Assembly: GCF_010093025.1 (NCBI RefSeq)
Contig: NZ_CP048114.1
Coordinates: forward strand, 558,001-622,000
DNA: 64,000 nucleotides
Direction: 5' to 3'
Origin: Edaphobacter sp. 12200R-103
GTDB taxonomy: Bacteria; Acidobacteriota; Terriglobia; Terriglobales; Acidobacteriaceae
Shown here: piece after piece, positions 45,174 to 53,253 of the stretch
How the letters are laid out: every line of letters begins with the position of its first letter
How positions within the stretch are numbered: the stretch's first letter is position 1
Program-made: the position numbers and the translations under genes
The notes under the pieces: model-generated
Told to the model about the DNA's origin: nothing
What the model saw: the letters and a program-made list of their open reading frames with translations, nothing else
The model's database searches: none

Positions 45174-45434
45174 ATGGTGTGTAAGCATCTGGACCAGGTT
45201 CGCGATGTAAAGCCTTCATCCAAAGGTTGTGAGGACTGTCTGAAGATCGGAGGTCGCTGGGTGCATCTGCGAATGTGCCAGATATGCGGGCACGTGGGCT
45301 GTTGCGATTCATCGCCCAACACGCATGCGACCAAGCACTTTCACGCGACGAAGCACCCCATTATGCGCTCAGTCGAACCGGGAGAGGACTGGGGATGGTG
45401 CTACGTCGATGAGGTGGAGCTGGACTTCAGCTAG
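45174..45434 (+). CDS. UBP-type zinc-finger protein
   Basis: 86 residues from ATG 45174, with GGAGGGAG upstream. Conserved Cys/His ligands: CKHLDQV, CEDCLKIG, CQICGHVGCCDSS and HATKHFHATKHPIM, ending WGWCYVDE. This is the zinc-finger UBP fold, which in eukaryotes binds ubiquitin C-termini; bacterial stand-alone copies have unknown roles. Alone in its transcript by spacing; the CDGSH gene follows after 69 bases. Confidence 0.9.
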   Translation: MVCKHLDQVRDVKPSSKGCEDCLKIGGRWVHLRMCQICGHVGCCDSSPNTHATKHFHATKHPIMRSVEPGEDWGWCYVDEVELDFS

Positions 45435-45503
45435 GGTGTGTGAGGCGCTGCGTCGGGTTTGCTATGCTGGGCTCATCCTTCTCAAAGAGAGTGAGCTACA
45501 CCA

Positions 45504-45725
45504 ATGGCAGATGAGGCAGTAAAAATTACGGTTCGCCCGAACGGTCCGTTGCGGGTCGAGGGTCCAATCTCCCTGACAGACGCGGATGGAAGACACTGGG
45601 ACCTGACGGGCAAGCCCGCGATCTCCCTTTGCCGCTGCGGCGCCAGCGAAAAGCGTCCGTTCTGCGACGGTTCCCATAATCGCATCGGGTTTCAGTGCTC
45701 GGCCTCGCCGGCGCTTCTGACTTAA
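45504..45725 (+). CDS. CDGSH iron-sulfur domain protein
   Basis: 73 residues. The [2Fe-2S] ligand motif is CRCGASEKRPFCDGSHNR, three cysteines and one histidine, as in mitoNEET-like proteins. An N-terminal beta part precedes it (VKITVRPNGPLRVEG, then ISLTDADGRHWDLTGKPA). It is a small redox or Fe-S transfer protein of the cytosol. GAGTGAGC precedes the ATG at a suitable distance. A TATGCT hexamer near 45460 could be its -10 box. Confidence 0.92.
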   Translation: MADEAVKITVRPNGPLRVEGPISLTDADGRHWDLTGKPAISLCRCGASEKRPFCDGSHNRIGFQCSASPALLT

Positions 45726-45832
45726 GATCAACAGAATTGCCGCCGTCTGTCCTGTCTCGACGCGTGAGAGCAGGGCGGAGGCGGCATTTGCCTCTTCTGG
45801 GTACCGGCTGAGCTGCTTTGAGGATCGTCAAG

Positions 45833-47989
45833 ATGAAGCATTTGACCTGGTCGAGAGTGATAGTGGCGCCTGCGGTTCTCCTGCTGGCTGTCTCCATGGC
45901 GTGGGCGCAGGACCATACGGCAGATCTTCAGGCTGTAACGCTTCCGGCAGAAAAATTGAGCGAATACATTGGCCAGTATCGTGGCTCCGTCGAGCCCGAC
46001 GTGGTCAATGCCATCACGCTGAGCAATGGCAGCCTGTACGCCGAAGGCGAGCGTATGCCGCGGATTCAGCTGACCCCGGAGTCGCCCGATCACTTCTTCG
46101 TGCCGGGAACTCCCCTGCGGGTTACGTTTACCCGGGACGCCCATGGAACCGTGACCGGGCTGACGACCACGGTCACAGGCTCCAATGGAAACGCCGTCAA
46201 CATGGTTCGGTTCAGCGACAGGCCCGCGGAGCTGAATCATTTTCGTGACTATACCCGCAGCGAAGAGATGGTTCCCATGCGCGATGGCGTCAGGCTGCAT
46301 CTGGTCATCCTGCGGCCGGAGGGATCGGAGAGTGATGGTCCTGCTCTGCCATTTCTGATGGAGAGGACTCCCTACGGTGTGGACGGAGAAACCTCGACCA
46401 GTGTGAATGCCTCCAAGCCGGAGCTGGCGCGGAGTGGATACATCTTTGTCTTCGGAGATATTCGCGGACGCTATAAGTCGGAGGGCCAGTTTGTGATGAA
46501 CCGGCCCATTGTCGAGCACAGGACGAAGAAGGATATCGACGAAACGACCGATACCAACGACACGATCGACTGGCTGCTGAAGAATGTTCCCAACAACAAC
46601 GGCCGCGTGGGGGTATACGGTATCTCATATCCCGGCTTTCTTTCGATGATGGCGGGGATCGACGCGCATCCGGCGGTGAAGGCCATCTCTCCGCAGGCCC
46701 CGATGACGAATATCTGGATCGGCGATGATTTCTTTCACAATGGAGCCTTTCGCGAGAGCTACGGCTTCGACTATGTGCAGCAGCTCGAAGGCCAGAAGAC
46801 CGATGTGCGGGTTCAGTCGAGCGAGGATACCTACGACTTCTTCCTCCAGAATGTGAACTTCGCCGGAGCTGCCAAAAGCGCGGGCATGAGCAAGCTGCCG
46901 ACTGCGAAGGCGTTTCTGTCGCAGCCCGCATACACGAAGTTCTGGCAGGCGATGGCGGTTGAGCCGCATCTGACGAAGGTGGAGGTTCCCACGCTTGAGG
47001 TGGGAGGCTGGTGGGACCAGGAGGACATGTGGGGGCCACAGGCCGAGTATGCTGCGCTGGAGCCGCATGACAAAAACCATGAGGTCTTCCTCGTGCTGGG
47101 ACCGTGGAACCACGGAGGATGGGTGCCGACGACGCGGCATCTGGGCGCGGTGGACTTCGGCTCTGCCACCGGTGAGACCTATCGCAAGACGATCGAGGCG
47201 CCCTTCTTTGAGAAGTACCTCAAGGACCGCCCCGGCTTCGACCTGAAGGACACGGCGAGCTTCCGCACCGGCGTAGACAAGTGGGAGCGGTACGATGCAT
47301 GGCCGCCGAAGGTGGGATTCAAACCGGCAAAGCTGTATCTGGCAGCGGATCACGGCCTGAGTTTCGAGCCGCCTGCGACGGAAAACAAAACCGAGTATGT
47401 GGCTGATCCGGAGAATCCCGTTCCTTACAGGCACCGGCCTATCCAGGCGACCTATGGCAACGGATCGAAGTGGCGAACATGGCTCGCGGAAGACCAGCGT
47501 TTTGTGAGCGGACGTAAGGATCTCGCGAACTTCACAACTCCGCCGCTCGATCATGACGTTACAGTCACCGGAGATGTACTAGCCGATCTGTTTGCTTCGA
47601 CCACCGGCAGCGACGGCGACTGGATCGTAAAGCTGATCGACGTCTATCCCGATGACGCTCCTGATGGGATGAGCGGATACCAGCTGATGATTTCAGACGA
47701 GATCCTTCGTGGACGCTACCGCAACAGCTTCGAGAAGCCTGAGCCTGTAAAGCCCGGCGAGGTGACGGAGTACAAGTGGAGCCTGCACGGCGCCGATCAT
47801 ACCTTCCTGAAGGGACACAGAATCATGGTCCAGGTGCAGTCAAGCTGGTTCCCCCTCTACGATCGCAATCCGCAGACCCGGGTTCCAAACATTATGATGG
47901 CACCTGCAAGCGCATATAAGGCGCAGACGATTTCGATCTATGAGTCGTCTAAATACCCGTCGCACCTTGAGTTCGAGATGCCGGAGTAG
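45833..47989 (+). CDS. Exported CocE/NonD-type alpha/beta hydrolase (X-Pro peptidase-like)
   Basis: 718 residues from ATG 45833. Signal peptide: IVAPAVLLLAVSMAWAQ, cleavage about 26. Residues about 32-130 form an extra N-terminal beta module (LSEYIGQYRGSVEPDVVN, GTVTGLTTTVTGSNGNAV) similar to DUF3471 lipocalin-like repeats. The S15/CocE hydrolase follows: EEMVPMRDGVRLHLVILRPE, DIRGRYKSEGQF, and nucleophile S265 in GVYGISYPGF. The Asp/His region is near GGWWDQEDMWGP and LGPWNHGGW. A C-terminal jelly-roll is typical of X-Pro dipeptidyl acyl-peptidases (DVTVTGDVLADLFASTTGSD). It probably hydrolyses esters or amides in the periplasm; substrate unknown. Confidence 0.9.
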   Translation: MKHLTWSRVIVAPAVLLLAVSMAWAQDHTADLQAVTLPAEKLSEYIGQYRGSVEPDVVNAITLSNGSLYAEGERMPRIQLTPESPDHFFVPGTPLRVTFTRDAHGTVTGLTTTVTGSNGNAVNMVRFSDRPAELNHFRDYTRSEEMVPMRDGVRLHLVILRPEGSESDGPALPFLMERTPYGVDGETSTSVNASKPELARSGYIFVFGDIRGRYKSEGQFVMNRPIVEHRTKKDIDETTDTNDTIDWLLKNVPNNNGRVGVYGISYPGFLSMMAGIDAHPAVKAISPQAPMTNIWIGDDFFHNGAFRESYGFDYVQQLEGQKTDVRVQSSEDTYDFFLQNVNFAGAAKSAGMSKLPTAKAFLSQPAYTKFWQAMAVEPHLTKVEVPTLEVGGWWDQEDMWGPQAEYAALEPHDKNHEVFLVLGPWNHGGWVPTTRHLGAVDFGSATGETYRKTIEAPFFEKYLKDRPGFDLKDTASFRTGVDKWERYDAWPPKVGFKPAKLYLAADHGLSFEPPATENKTEYVADPENPVPYRHRPIQATYGNGSKWRTWLAEDQRFVSGRKDLANFTTPPLDHDVTVTGDVLADLFASTTGSDGDWIVKLIDVYPDDAPDGMSGYQLMISDEILRGRYRNSFEKPEPVKPGEVTEYKWSLHGADHTFLKGHRIMVQVQSSWFPLYDRNPQTRVPNIMMAPASAYKAQTISIYESSKYPSHLEFEMPE

Positions 47990-48001
47990 ACAGGAGAGAG
48001 T

Positions 48002-48568
48002 TTGTCGATCAAAACCATCAGCAGCCGCGAGGTCTACCGCAATCCGTGGACCAGCGTGCGCGAGGATGTGATCGAGCGCGCCAACGGCCAGCGAGGCATC
48101 TACGGCGTGGTCGACAAGGACCCGGCTTCGATCATCATTCCATTCGAAAAAACCGAGGAGGGCGAGTTCCTCTACCTGATCGAGCAGTTCCGTTACACGG
48201 TGGGCGGCCGTTTTGCCGAATTTCCTCAGGGAGGGTGGGAGCAAGCCGATGTCGTTCCGGAAGAGCTGGCGCGTGGGGAGCTGCGCGAAGAGACGGGACT
48301 CGAAGCGGAACGGATGACCCTGCTTGGAACCCTGCAGATCGCCTATGGCGTGATGAACCAGAGACACTACATCTTTCTGGCAGAGGGATTGAAGCAGGGA
48401 AGCCCCGATCCGGATGTGGAAGAGCATGACCTGGTCGTGCGGCGGGTTAGTGTAACTGAATTCGAGCGTATGCTGCTCGCAGGCGAGATCGTCGACAACT
48501 GTTCGGTCGCTGCCTGGGGGTTGTATAAAGTCTGGCTTGAGCATGACCGGCCAGCTAGGCAGGGCTGA
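48002..48568 (+). CDS. Nudix hydrolase with degenerate Nudix box
   Basis: 188 residues with a TTG start at 48002, supported by AGGAGAG directly upstream. No ATG fits. The Nudix fold is shown by PASIIIPFEKTEEGEFLYLI, RFAEFPQGGWE and ARGELREETGLEAERMTLLG. In the Nudix box GX5EX7REUXEEXGU, the first glutamate position is valine and the arginine is glycine, while the metal-binding ELREE core is intact. ADP-sugar pyrophosphatase-like activity is likely but the substrate is open. The next gene begins on its stop (TGATG). Confidence 0.88.
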   Translation: MSIKTISSREVYRNPWTSVREDVIERANGQRGIYGVVDKDPASIIIPFEKTEEGEFLYLIEQFRYTVGGRFAEFPQGGWEQADVVPEELARGELREETGLEAERMTLLGTLQIAYGVMNQRHYIFLAEGLKQGSPDPDVEEHDLVVRRVSVTEFERMLLAGEIVDNCSVAAWGLYKVWLEHDRPARQG

Positions 48569-49008
48569 TGGTTGAGCAGGGCAGAGACGAACATCTTGAG
48601 AGCGCGGAGACGACAGAACGCACCCTGCGTTGGGCGAACGTAGGTAGCGCATCCTTCGCGCTATTGCAAAGCATATGCGCGGCGGTGCTGGCGATCAGCG
48701 GTCTCCGTGTTTTTATCGGAGTGAGCGCGCTGGTGATGGCGGGAATTCTTCCGCCCCTGGAAAAATTTCATCAGGATGCCATTCGTATTCCCATGATGAT
48801 TCTGGCGTTGGCTGGAGCTGTTGCAAATCTCTATTCCGTATGGAGAGTCCGCTCCCTGCGGGCGCGTCCCGCGGCGCAATGGAGAGCGCGTCCGGTCTCG
48901 CCGAATAAGATCCGGGCAGAGCGGACGCAGATTGCCCTCGCGGTCATCACTCTGGTTTTGCTTGTGGTCGAAGGGACTCTCCATCTCAAGCTCCACGGGC
49001 ACCTCTAG
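48568..49008 (+). CDS. Small integral membrane protein, unknown
   Basis: 146 residues, starting inside the Nudix stop (TGATG at 48566-48570). About four hydrophobic stretches: SASFALLQSICAAVLAISGL, GVSALVMAGILP, MMILALAGAVANLYSV and TQIALAVITLVLLVVEGTLH. A basic loop (VRSLRARPAAQWRARPVSP) separates the last two. No named family recognised. Co-translated with the Nudix hydrolase. Confidence 0.8.
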   Translation: MVEQGRDEHLESAETTERTLRWANVGSASFALLQSICAAVLAISGLRVFIGVSALVMAGILPPLEKFHQDAIRIPMMILALAGAVANLYSVWRVRSLRARPAAQWRARPVSPNKIRAERTQIALAVITLVLLVVEGTLHLKLHGHL

Positions 49009-49103
49009 GGTTTTTGCCGCTGCTAGAGCCGCAAAAGGGCGTCCTCCAAAAGGTCGCCCCAAAGAAGCACGTCTTCTAAAAAGAGCCGTCCTCCCTAAAG
49101 GCC

Positions 49104-49200
49104 GTCATCCTGAGCAACGCGAAGCATCCCTGTATTCTGCCTGTGGCGCCCGCGATGCTCCGGACAAAATCAGGGATTCTCGGCTGCGCCTCAGAATGAC
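49104..49200. repeat. Dispersed palindromic intergenic repeat (copy 3)
   Basis: GTCATCCTGAG (49104-49114) is inverted at the far end as CTCAGAATGAC (49190-49200). Inner words CATCCCTGTATTCTGCC and ATCAGGGATTCTCGG match other copies. Just before it (49024-49100) lie several degenerate CGTCCTCC / AAAGG words that may be decayed fragments of the same family. Confidence 0.8.
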
Positions 49201-49233
49201 GATCGTATCTCAGTTTCAGAATAACGAGTTACG

Positions 49234-49503
49234 TCAAGAGGATTCTGGCTCGGAGTCTGGTGGTGGACTCTCCAGCATCACCCGTTGCAGTCGTGCATGA
49301 AGACGCTCGCTGTACCCGACAGGAAGCTCGAAGACGCGATCATCCGCTGTGAGGACGAGGATGTTACGCGTCGAATCCAGAATGGCCGAGCAGATCTCGC
49401 AGTGTTCCAGGTGCCGTTCCACATCAAGACGAGTCTCCTCGTCGAGCGTGTTATCCAGGTAGCCGGAGATGTATTCCCAAACATGGCGGCAGTTCAGAAC
49501 CAT
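49234..49503 (-). CDS. Zinc-finger anti-sigma factor (zf-HC2)
   Basis: 89 residues. VLNCRHVWEYISGYLDNTLD is the usual anti-sigma N-terminus. HLEHCEIC has the H-x3-C-x2-C zinc ligands of zf-HC2/ASD anti-sigma factors. There is no membrane helix, so this is a soluble, possibly redox- or metal-sensing form. It overlaps the ECF sigma gene by ten bases, a typical sigma/anti-sigma coupling. The C-terminal tail is acidic (SPPPDSEPESS). Confidence 0.9.
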   Translation of the reverse strand: MVLNCRHVWEYISGYLDNTLDEETRLDVERHLEHCEICSAILDSTRNILVLTADDRVFELPVGYSERLHARLQRVMLESPPPDSEPESS

Positions 49504-50114
49504 GGGAACCTCCTGCGGCGCTTCGTCTCCGTGGCACTGGTGAGCTGTGGCGCAAGCTGTTTCTGCAGCATCATCCGTGCACGATGCAGCCTCATCTTAA
49601 CCGAGGCGATGGTAATTCCCAGCGTCTCGGCGGTCTCCTTCACATTACGTTCTTCAATCTCGCGAAGCATGAAGACCTCACGATAGTGGAGCGGAAGTGC
49701 CTCAAGGGCACGGCGAATGATGGAGCGAATCTCCTGGCGTTCAAGGCTCTCCGACGGGATCTCGCGCCAGTCGGTAAGCTGCGCTGGAACGACCGGACCT
49801 TCCTGGTCGTCGATGGAATCCGTGAGCCCTGGCTGTTTCCGGCGCAGACGCGCGCGAGCCTCGTTGAGCGCGATGGCGATCAGCCATGTACTGAATCGGG
49901 CTTCGGAACGGAACCGCCCCAGGTTGCGATAAGCCTTGATGAACGCCTCCTGCGCGACGTCCTCCGCGTCCGCCTCGTTGCGAAGCATCGAGAGTGCCAT
50001 GAGGTACACACTACGCTCATAGGGGCGAATCAGCTCATGGAAGGCATCCGTCTTGCCGCCCAGAATCTCCGCAATCAGGGCGGTCTCGTCCCTCTCTTTA
50101 TCCTGGGACTGCAT
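49494..50114 (-). CDS. ECF RNA polymerase sigma factor (RpoE-like)
   Basis: 206 residues from ATG 50114, with GGAGGCAG directly upstream; an in-frame start at 50177 is less likely. The sigma2 region is AFHELIRPYERSVYLMALSM and NEADAEDVAQEAFIKAYRNL, then FRSEARFSTWLIAIALNEAR. The sigma4 region is LEALPLHYREVFMLREIEE and TAETLGITIASVKMRLHRAR. It should direct polymerase to stress promoters when its partner anti-sigma (49234) is inactivated. The bufferin-type operon begins about 4 kb away; a regulatory link is only a hypothesis. Confidence 0.93.
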   Translation of the reverse strand: MQSQDKERDETALIAEILGGKTDAFHELIRPYERSVYLMALSMLRNEADAEDVAQEAFIKAYRNLGRFRSEARFSTWLIAIALNEARARLRRKQPGLTDSIDDQEGPVVPAQLTDWREIPSESLERQEIRSIIRRALEALPLHYREVFMLREIEERNVKETAETLGITIASVKMRLHRARMMLQKQLAPQLTSATETKRRRRFPWF

Positions 50115-50195
50115 CTGCCTCCGACGGCCTTCTATTCTGGAGTGGAAAAGCTCGTTGTTCCATAACAAATAACTCAAATGTGCGGAGATGCAGGA

Positions 50196-51740
50196 TTATT
50201 CTTCGCCCGATGCGTGAGCGTCGCGTTGATGAACTTCTGCACACAGTTGGGATTGGTCGGTTTTTTTCAACATCAGATAATGGCGATCATGGCTGTTTAC
50301 ATTCTGAAAGTCGATGACAGCGCATTGCGACCAGTCATCGAGACTCAGGTGAGAGCTGAGCGATCGCAACTGGTTGCTGGTCAAAAAGAGAGCTTTGGGT
50401 TTTGCCTCCGCGCACCGCTGGTAGCGCAGATCGGGCGGCAGGGCAGCAACTGCGCGGCCGTTCACCAGGCCGTCAACATCGCAGATGTTGCCTTGGCTGA
50501 AGTAGCTGATGAAGCCCACGTCTCCCGCAACGATCGTCTCTCCGCGAAGAGATGCAAGTCCACTGTTGCGCATCTGTAAAAATGTTTTGGATCGGCCCAT
50601 CATGGCGTGAAATCCATACCAGGCATCCATCGGTATGATAAGGATCGCGAGCAGGACATAGGCGTAGGTGAAAGCGGTGATGGAACGCGATGCTGGAGCC
50701 GGAGCCGGATATTCCCGCTCTAATTCTTCAAGTTCGAGGATATTCCAGACGCTGCTGAATACCAGCGGCCATAGGATATAACGGATACCTTGGATGGCTT
50801 GTCCGCGCACGCACGCCAGCACCAGAATGATCCAGTAGCTTGCATTGGCGATCGCCCATGAGAAGAATCGGTCTTTAGAAACACCCCTTTGCGTCATCTT
50901 GCGCAGAACGATCACAGCTGAGGCGATGGCAATAATCGTCGTACCGATTCCAAGCATGAACGAGCTGATCGTGACATGGATTACGCCGAAGATGGGAACG
51001 ATAGATGGCCGGCCGCTCTTTGCCAAAGCGGTATCGGGAAGAAGGTGTCCAAAGCGTAGGGTGATGACGGCCATCACGATCACCGTGCCCGTCAGCAGCG
51101 CGAGGGCTCGCCCAACAGCCTGTCCCCGGCTGGCAGAAGAGAAAAGTATCTGTGGTCCGCACAAAAGAAGCCCGACGAGACATGCGAGCATCACCAGTTC
51201 AATCCGCATCAGCACGAGAGCGGCGCCAACGACTGGCAGTGCAAACCATCCCCAGGCGGAAGTGGTCTGCGCGCGAGCTATTTTATGGCTGAGAATGGCC
51301 ACCCACGTGATAAGCAGGAGAGTCAGGCTCGTCTCCATTCCGTCGGTCAGCCATCGAATGGCCATCGGCGTAAGAAAGCCAATCAGAAGCGCGACCGAAA
51401 GACGCTTTGCCCATACGCTCGTTTTGAGCCGGCAGCTGATAGACCATAGCGATGCGAGCAAGCCGAAGTAGGCGCAGATCGAAACGATCTTCGGCAGCAG
51501 CGGACTGGTCGTCAGGCCCCGCAGGAACGCAAGCAGGCTTACATACAAGAGGCTTGAAGTTCCATAATCCGGATGGACTCCATCGTACGTGATGAGATGG
51601 GTTGACCGTAGAAACTCCGCATATCGCAGATGGATCAGAGCATCATCCAACATGGCGTACCGGGTGGTGAAACAGGCCCATGCAAGCCACACAATCACGA
51701 AAAACAACCATGTTGTCCGGCTTAAAACCAGTCTGCGCAT
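50196..51740 (-). CDS. Polytopic GT-C-type membrane protein (glycosyltransferase-like)
   Basis: 514 residues from ATG 51740. There are about ten hydrophobic helices in the N-terminal 390 residues. The phrase ARYAMLDDALIHLRYAEFL-like (acidic DD followed by RYA) near residues 20-45 is typical of GT-C polyprenyl-phosphate-sugar transferases. DGVHPDYGTSSLLYVSLLAF follows. The C-terminal part (GETIVAGDVGFISYFSQGNI and DVDGLVNGRAVAAL) is the soluble domain seen in arabinofuranosyl/mannosyl-transferase-like proteins. It may add sugars to a surface glycan from a lipid-linked donor on the periplasmic side. No other glycan genes are adjacent. Confidence 0.78.
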   Translation of the reverse strand: MRRLVLSRTTWLFFVIVWLAWACFTTRYAMLDDALIHLRYAEFLRSTHLITYDGVHPDYGTSSLLYVSLLAFLRGLTTSPLLPKIVSICAYFGLLASLWSISCRLKTSVWAKRLSVALLIGFLTPMAIRWLTDGMETSLTLLLITWVAILSHKIARAQTTSAWGWFALPVVGAALVLMRIELVMLACLVGLLLCGPQILFSSASRGQAVGRALALLTGTVIVMAVITLRFGHLLPDTALAKSGRPSIVPIFGVIHVTISSFMLGIGTTIIAIASAVIVLRKMTQRGVSKDRFFSWAIANASYWIILVLACVRGQAIQGIRYILWPLVFSSVWNILELEELEREYPAPAPASRSITAFTYAYVLLAILIIPMDAWYGFHAMMGRSKTFLQMRNSGLASLRGETIVAGDVGFISYFSQGNICDVDGLVNGRAVAALPPDLRYQRCAEAKPKALFLTSNQLRSLSSHLSLDDWSQCAVIDFQNVNSHDRHYLMLKKTDQSQLCAEVHQRDAHASGEE

Positions 51741-51850
51741 ACGAAAGACAATAGCATATCGATACAAAATTCAAGGGACACAGCATTGGTGCAGTCTATG
51801 GGGCGCCCTGCTTTGCTTCAGGTACATGAAAATTCTTCCCCTCGCGATGT

Positions 51851-52357
51851 TCAGGCTCTAAGGCGGCTTGCTTCACCTGGATTCGATCGGAAAAACGAAT
51901 GCTCGGTAAGCATGAGATAGTCCAGCGAAAACATGCCTGGTCCAAACGCCACGATCAGCAGAGCCGCAAAGAGGAAGGTAAATGGATCGGCGGCGTAGAA
52001 CTTGCCCGGATCCGAGAACACCGCGAGCAGCGCCTCACGGTCGGCAGTCCAGTACGCCATGAACATCGAGCAGCTCAGCATCAGCGAAACAGGTCGCGAC
52101 AGCAGACCCACGATGAGCAGCATTCCTCCAAAGAACTCCAGCCCGGAGACGAAGTGCGCATTCAACGCAGGGAAGGGAATGTTAAGTGACGTGAAAAAGT
52201 CCACAACCCGCGCCTGATTGCGCAGCTTTCCCAGCCCCGTCTGAACGAGCTGCCATCCCCAGTACAGGCGGATCGCAAGCAACAACGGGGAACAGAGTAG
52301 ATCGGCCACACGGCAGAAGAGATCATGGAGGTATGCCAGGCGTTTGAGCGGGTTCAT
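51851..52357 (-). CDS. DoxX family membrane protein of the bufferin-type operon
   Basis: 168 residues, four membrane segments (LLLAIRLYWGWQLVQTGL, VSGLEFFGGMLLIVGLLS, LSCSMFMAYWTADREALL, FTFLFAALLIVAFGPGMFS). The DoxX signature GWQLVQTGLGKLRN is followed by a proline-containing loop (LNIPFPALNAHFVSG). In MNIO/bufferin operons a DoxX protein often follows the DUF692 and DUF2063 genes and is thought to act in the membrane, perhaps in redox. Its ATG overlaps the DUF2063 stop as ATGA (52354-52357). It is the last gene of the operon. Confidence 0.92.
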   Translation of the reverse strand: MNPLKRLAYLHDLFCRVADLLCSPLLLAIRLYWGWQLVQTGLGKLRNQARVVDFFTSLNIPFPALNAHFVSGLEFFGGMLLIVGLLSRPVSLMLSCSMFMAYWTADREALLAVFSDPGKFYAADPFTFLFAALLIVAFGPGMFSLDYLMLTEHSFFRSNPGEASRLRA

Positions 52358-53253
52358 CGTGACTCCATCGTGCGGGGAATGCAGAGCCAGCCCATCTGCA
52401 TCAGGTAATGAAAGGATGACTGAATGTGCGCCGCTCGATCGCCTTCCGAGAGCGTGCTGGCCGCAAATGCGGCTTCGATAGCTTCACCGAGAGTGTCGCC
52501 CCGCTCCAGGGCGCGCAGCAGAAGATAATCCTCCCGCGAGAGGCGCTTGTAGTAGACGGAGTCCTCAAATCGATGGACCGCAAGGTAGATGTGCCCTGGC
52601 GCCGGCTTGAGCGAGCGCGTGCGACGGACCAGGTGCATGCTGACCGCATTCGACGCCTGCGCTCCTGCCCCCTGAGACGCATCGCGGACGGCGATCAGCG
52701 CATCATCCACTGCGCTTGGGGCCTCCAGCAGGCGAAGATATGGCTGCAGTTCCAGGTGCGAACCGTCGTTCAGTTCGGCAATGTCGTTCGCTGTCAGGGG
52801 TGTTCGTCGTTCATTATCGAACGCCTCAATGTGCGCCCACTCCAGTGCGGCCATGGCCACCGCGTCAGGCGTAGACGGAGCAGTGTACTGCGGGTTCTCC
52901 TTGAGCCACTCCACCAGTGACGATCCCAGGTTGCGCAGCGTAAAGGACCGCGAAGGGTGCGCCTCAAGGTAGGCGCGCATCAGCTTCTCAAAGTTCCGGC
53001 TCCCCACGATCGACTTCAGGCCGGGAAAGTCTTCTTCGAATGAAGAAAAGAGACGGAACCAATACTGCCGGTTGTAGATCTCGAGCCGTTCAAAGGAACT
53101 GAGGCGGTCATTGGGCTTGATAAAGGAGGACGCCTCTTTATCGACGGAACGGTTTTCGGCATCGCGCCTGCGCATCTGTTCATCTCGCGTCAGCGGACGC
53201 ATCACGGCTGCCGCCATGCGCCGTTGCAGCTCGTGCAGCTCCGGCGCGTTCAT
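52354..53253 (-). CDS. DUF2063 protein (HvfC/BufC-like) partner of the MNIO enzyme
   Basis: 299 residues, slightly longer than most members. The family opening is LHELQRRMAAAVMRPLTRDE, then LEIYNRQYWFRLFSSFEEDF and FPGLKSIVGSRNFEKLMRAY. Known partners of DUF692 enzymes carry this domain, which binds the precursor leader and presents it for modification. The C-terminal part looks like a winged-helix-like domain (EDYLLLRALERGDTLGEAIE). It overlaps both neighbours by four bases (ATGA at 53250-53253 and 52354-52357), so three genes are translationally coupled. Confidence 0.92.
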   Translation of the reverse strand: MNAPELHELQRRMAAAVMRPLTRDEQMRRRDAENRSVDKEASSFIKPNDRLSSFERLEIYNRQYWFRLFSSFEEDFPGLKSIVGSRNFEKLMRAYLEAHPSRSFTLRNLGSSLVEWLKENPQYTAPSTPDAVAMAALEWAHIEAFDNERRTPLTANDIAELNDGSHLELQPYLRLLEAPSAVDDALIAVRDASQGAGAQASNAVSMHLVRRTRSLKPAPGHIYLAVHRFEDSVYYKRLSREDYLLLRALERGDTLGEAIEAAFAASTLSEGDRAAHIQSSFHYLMQMGWLCIPRTMESR

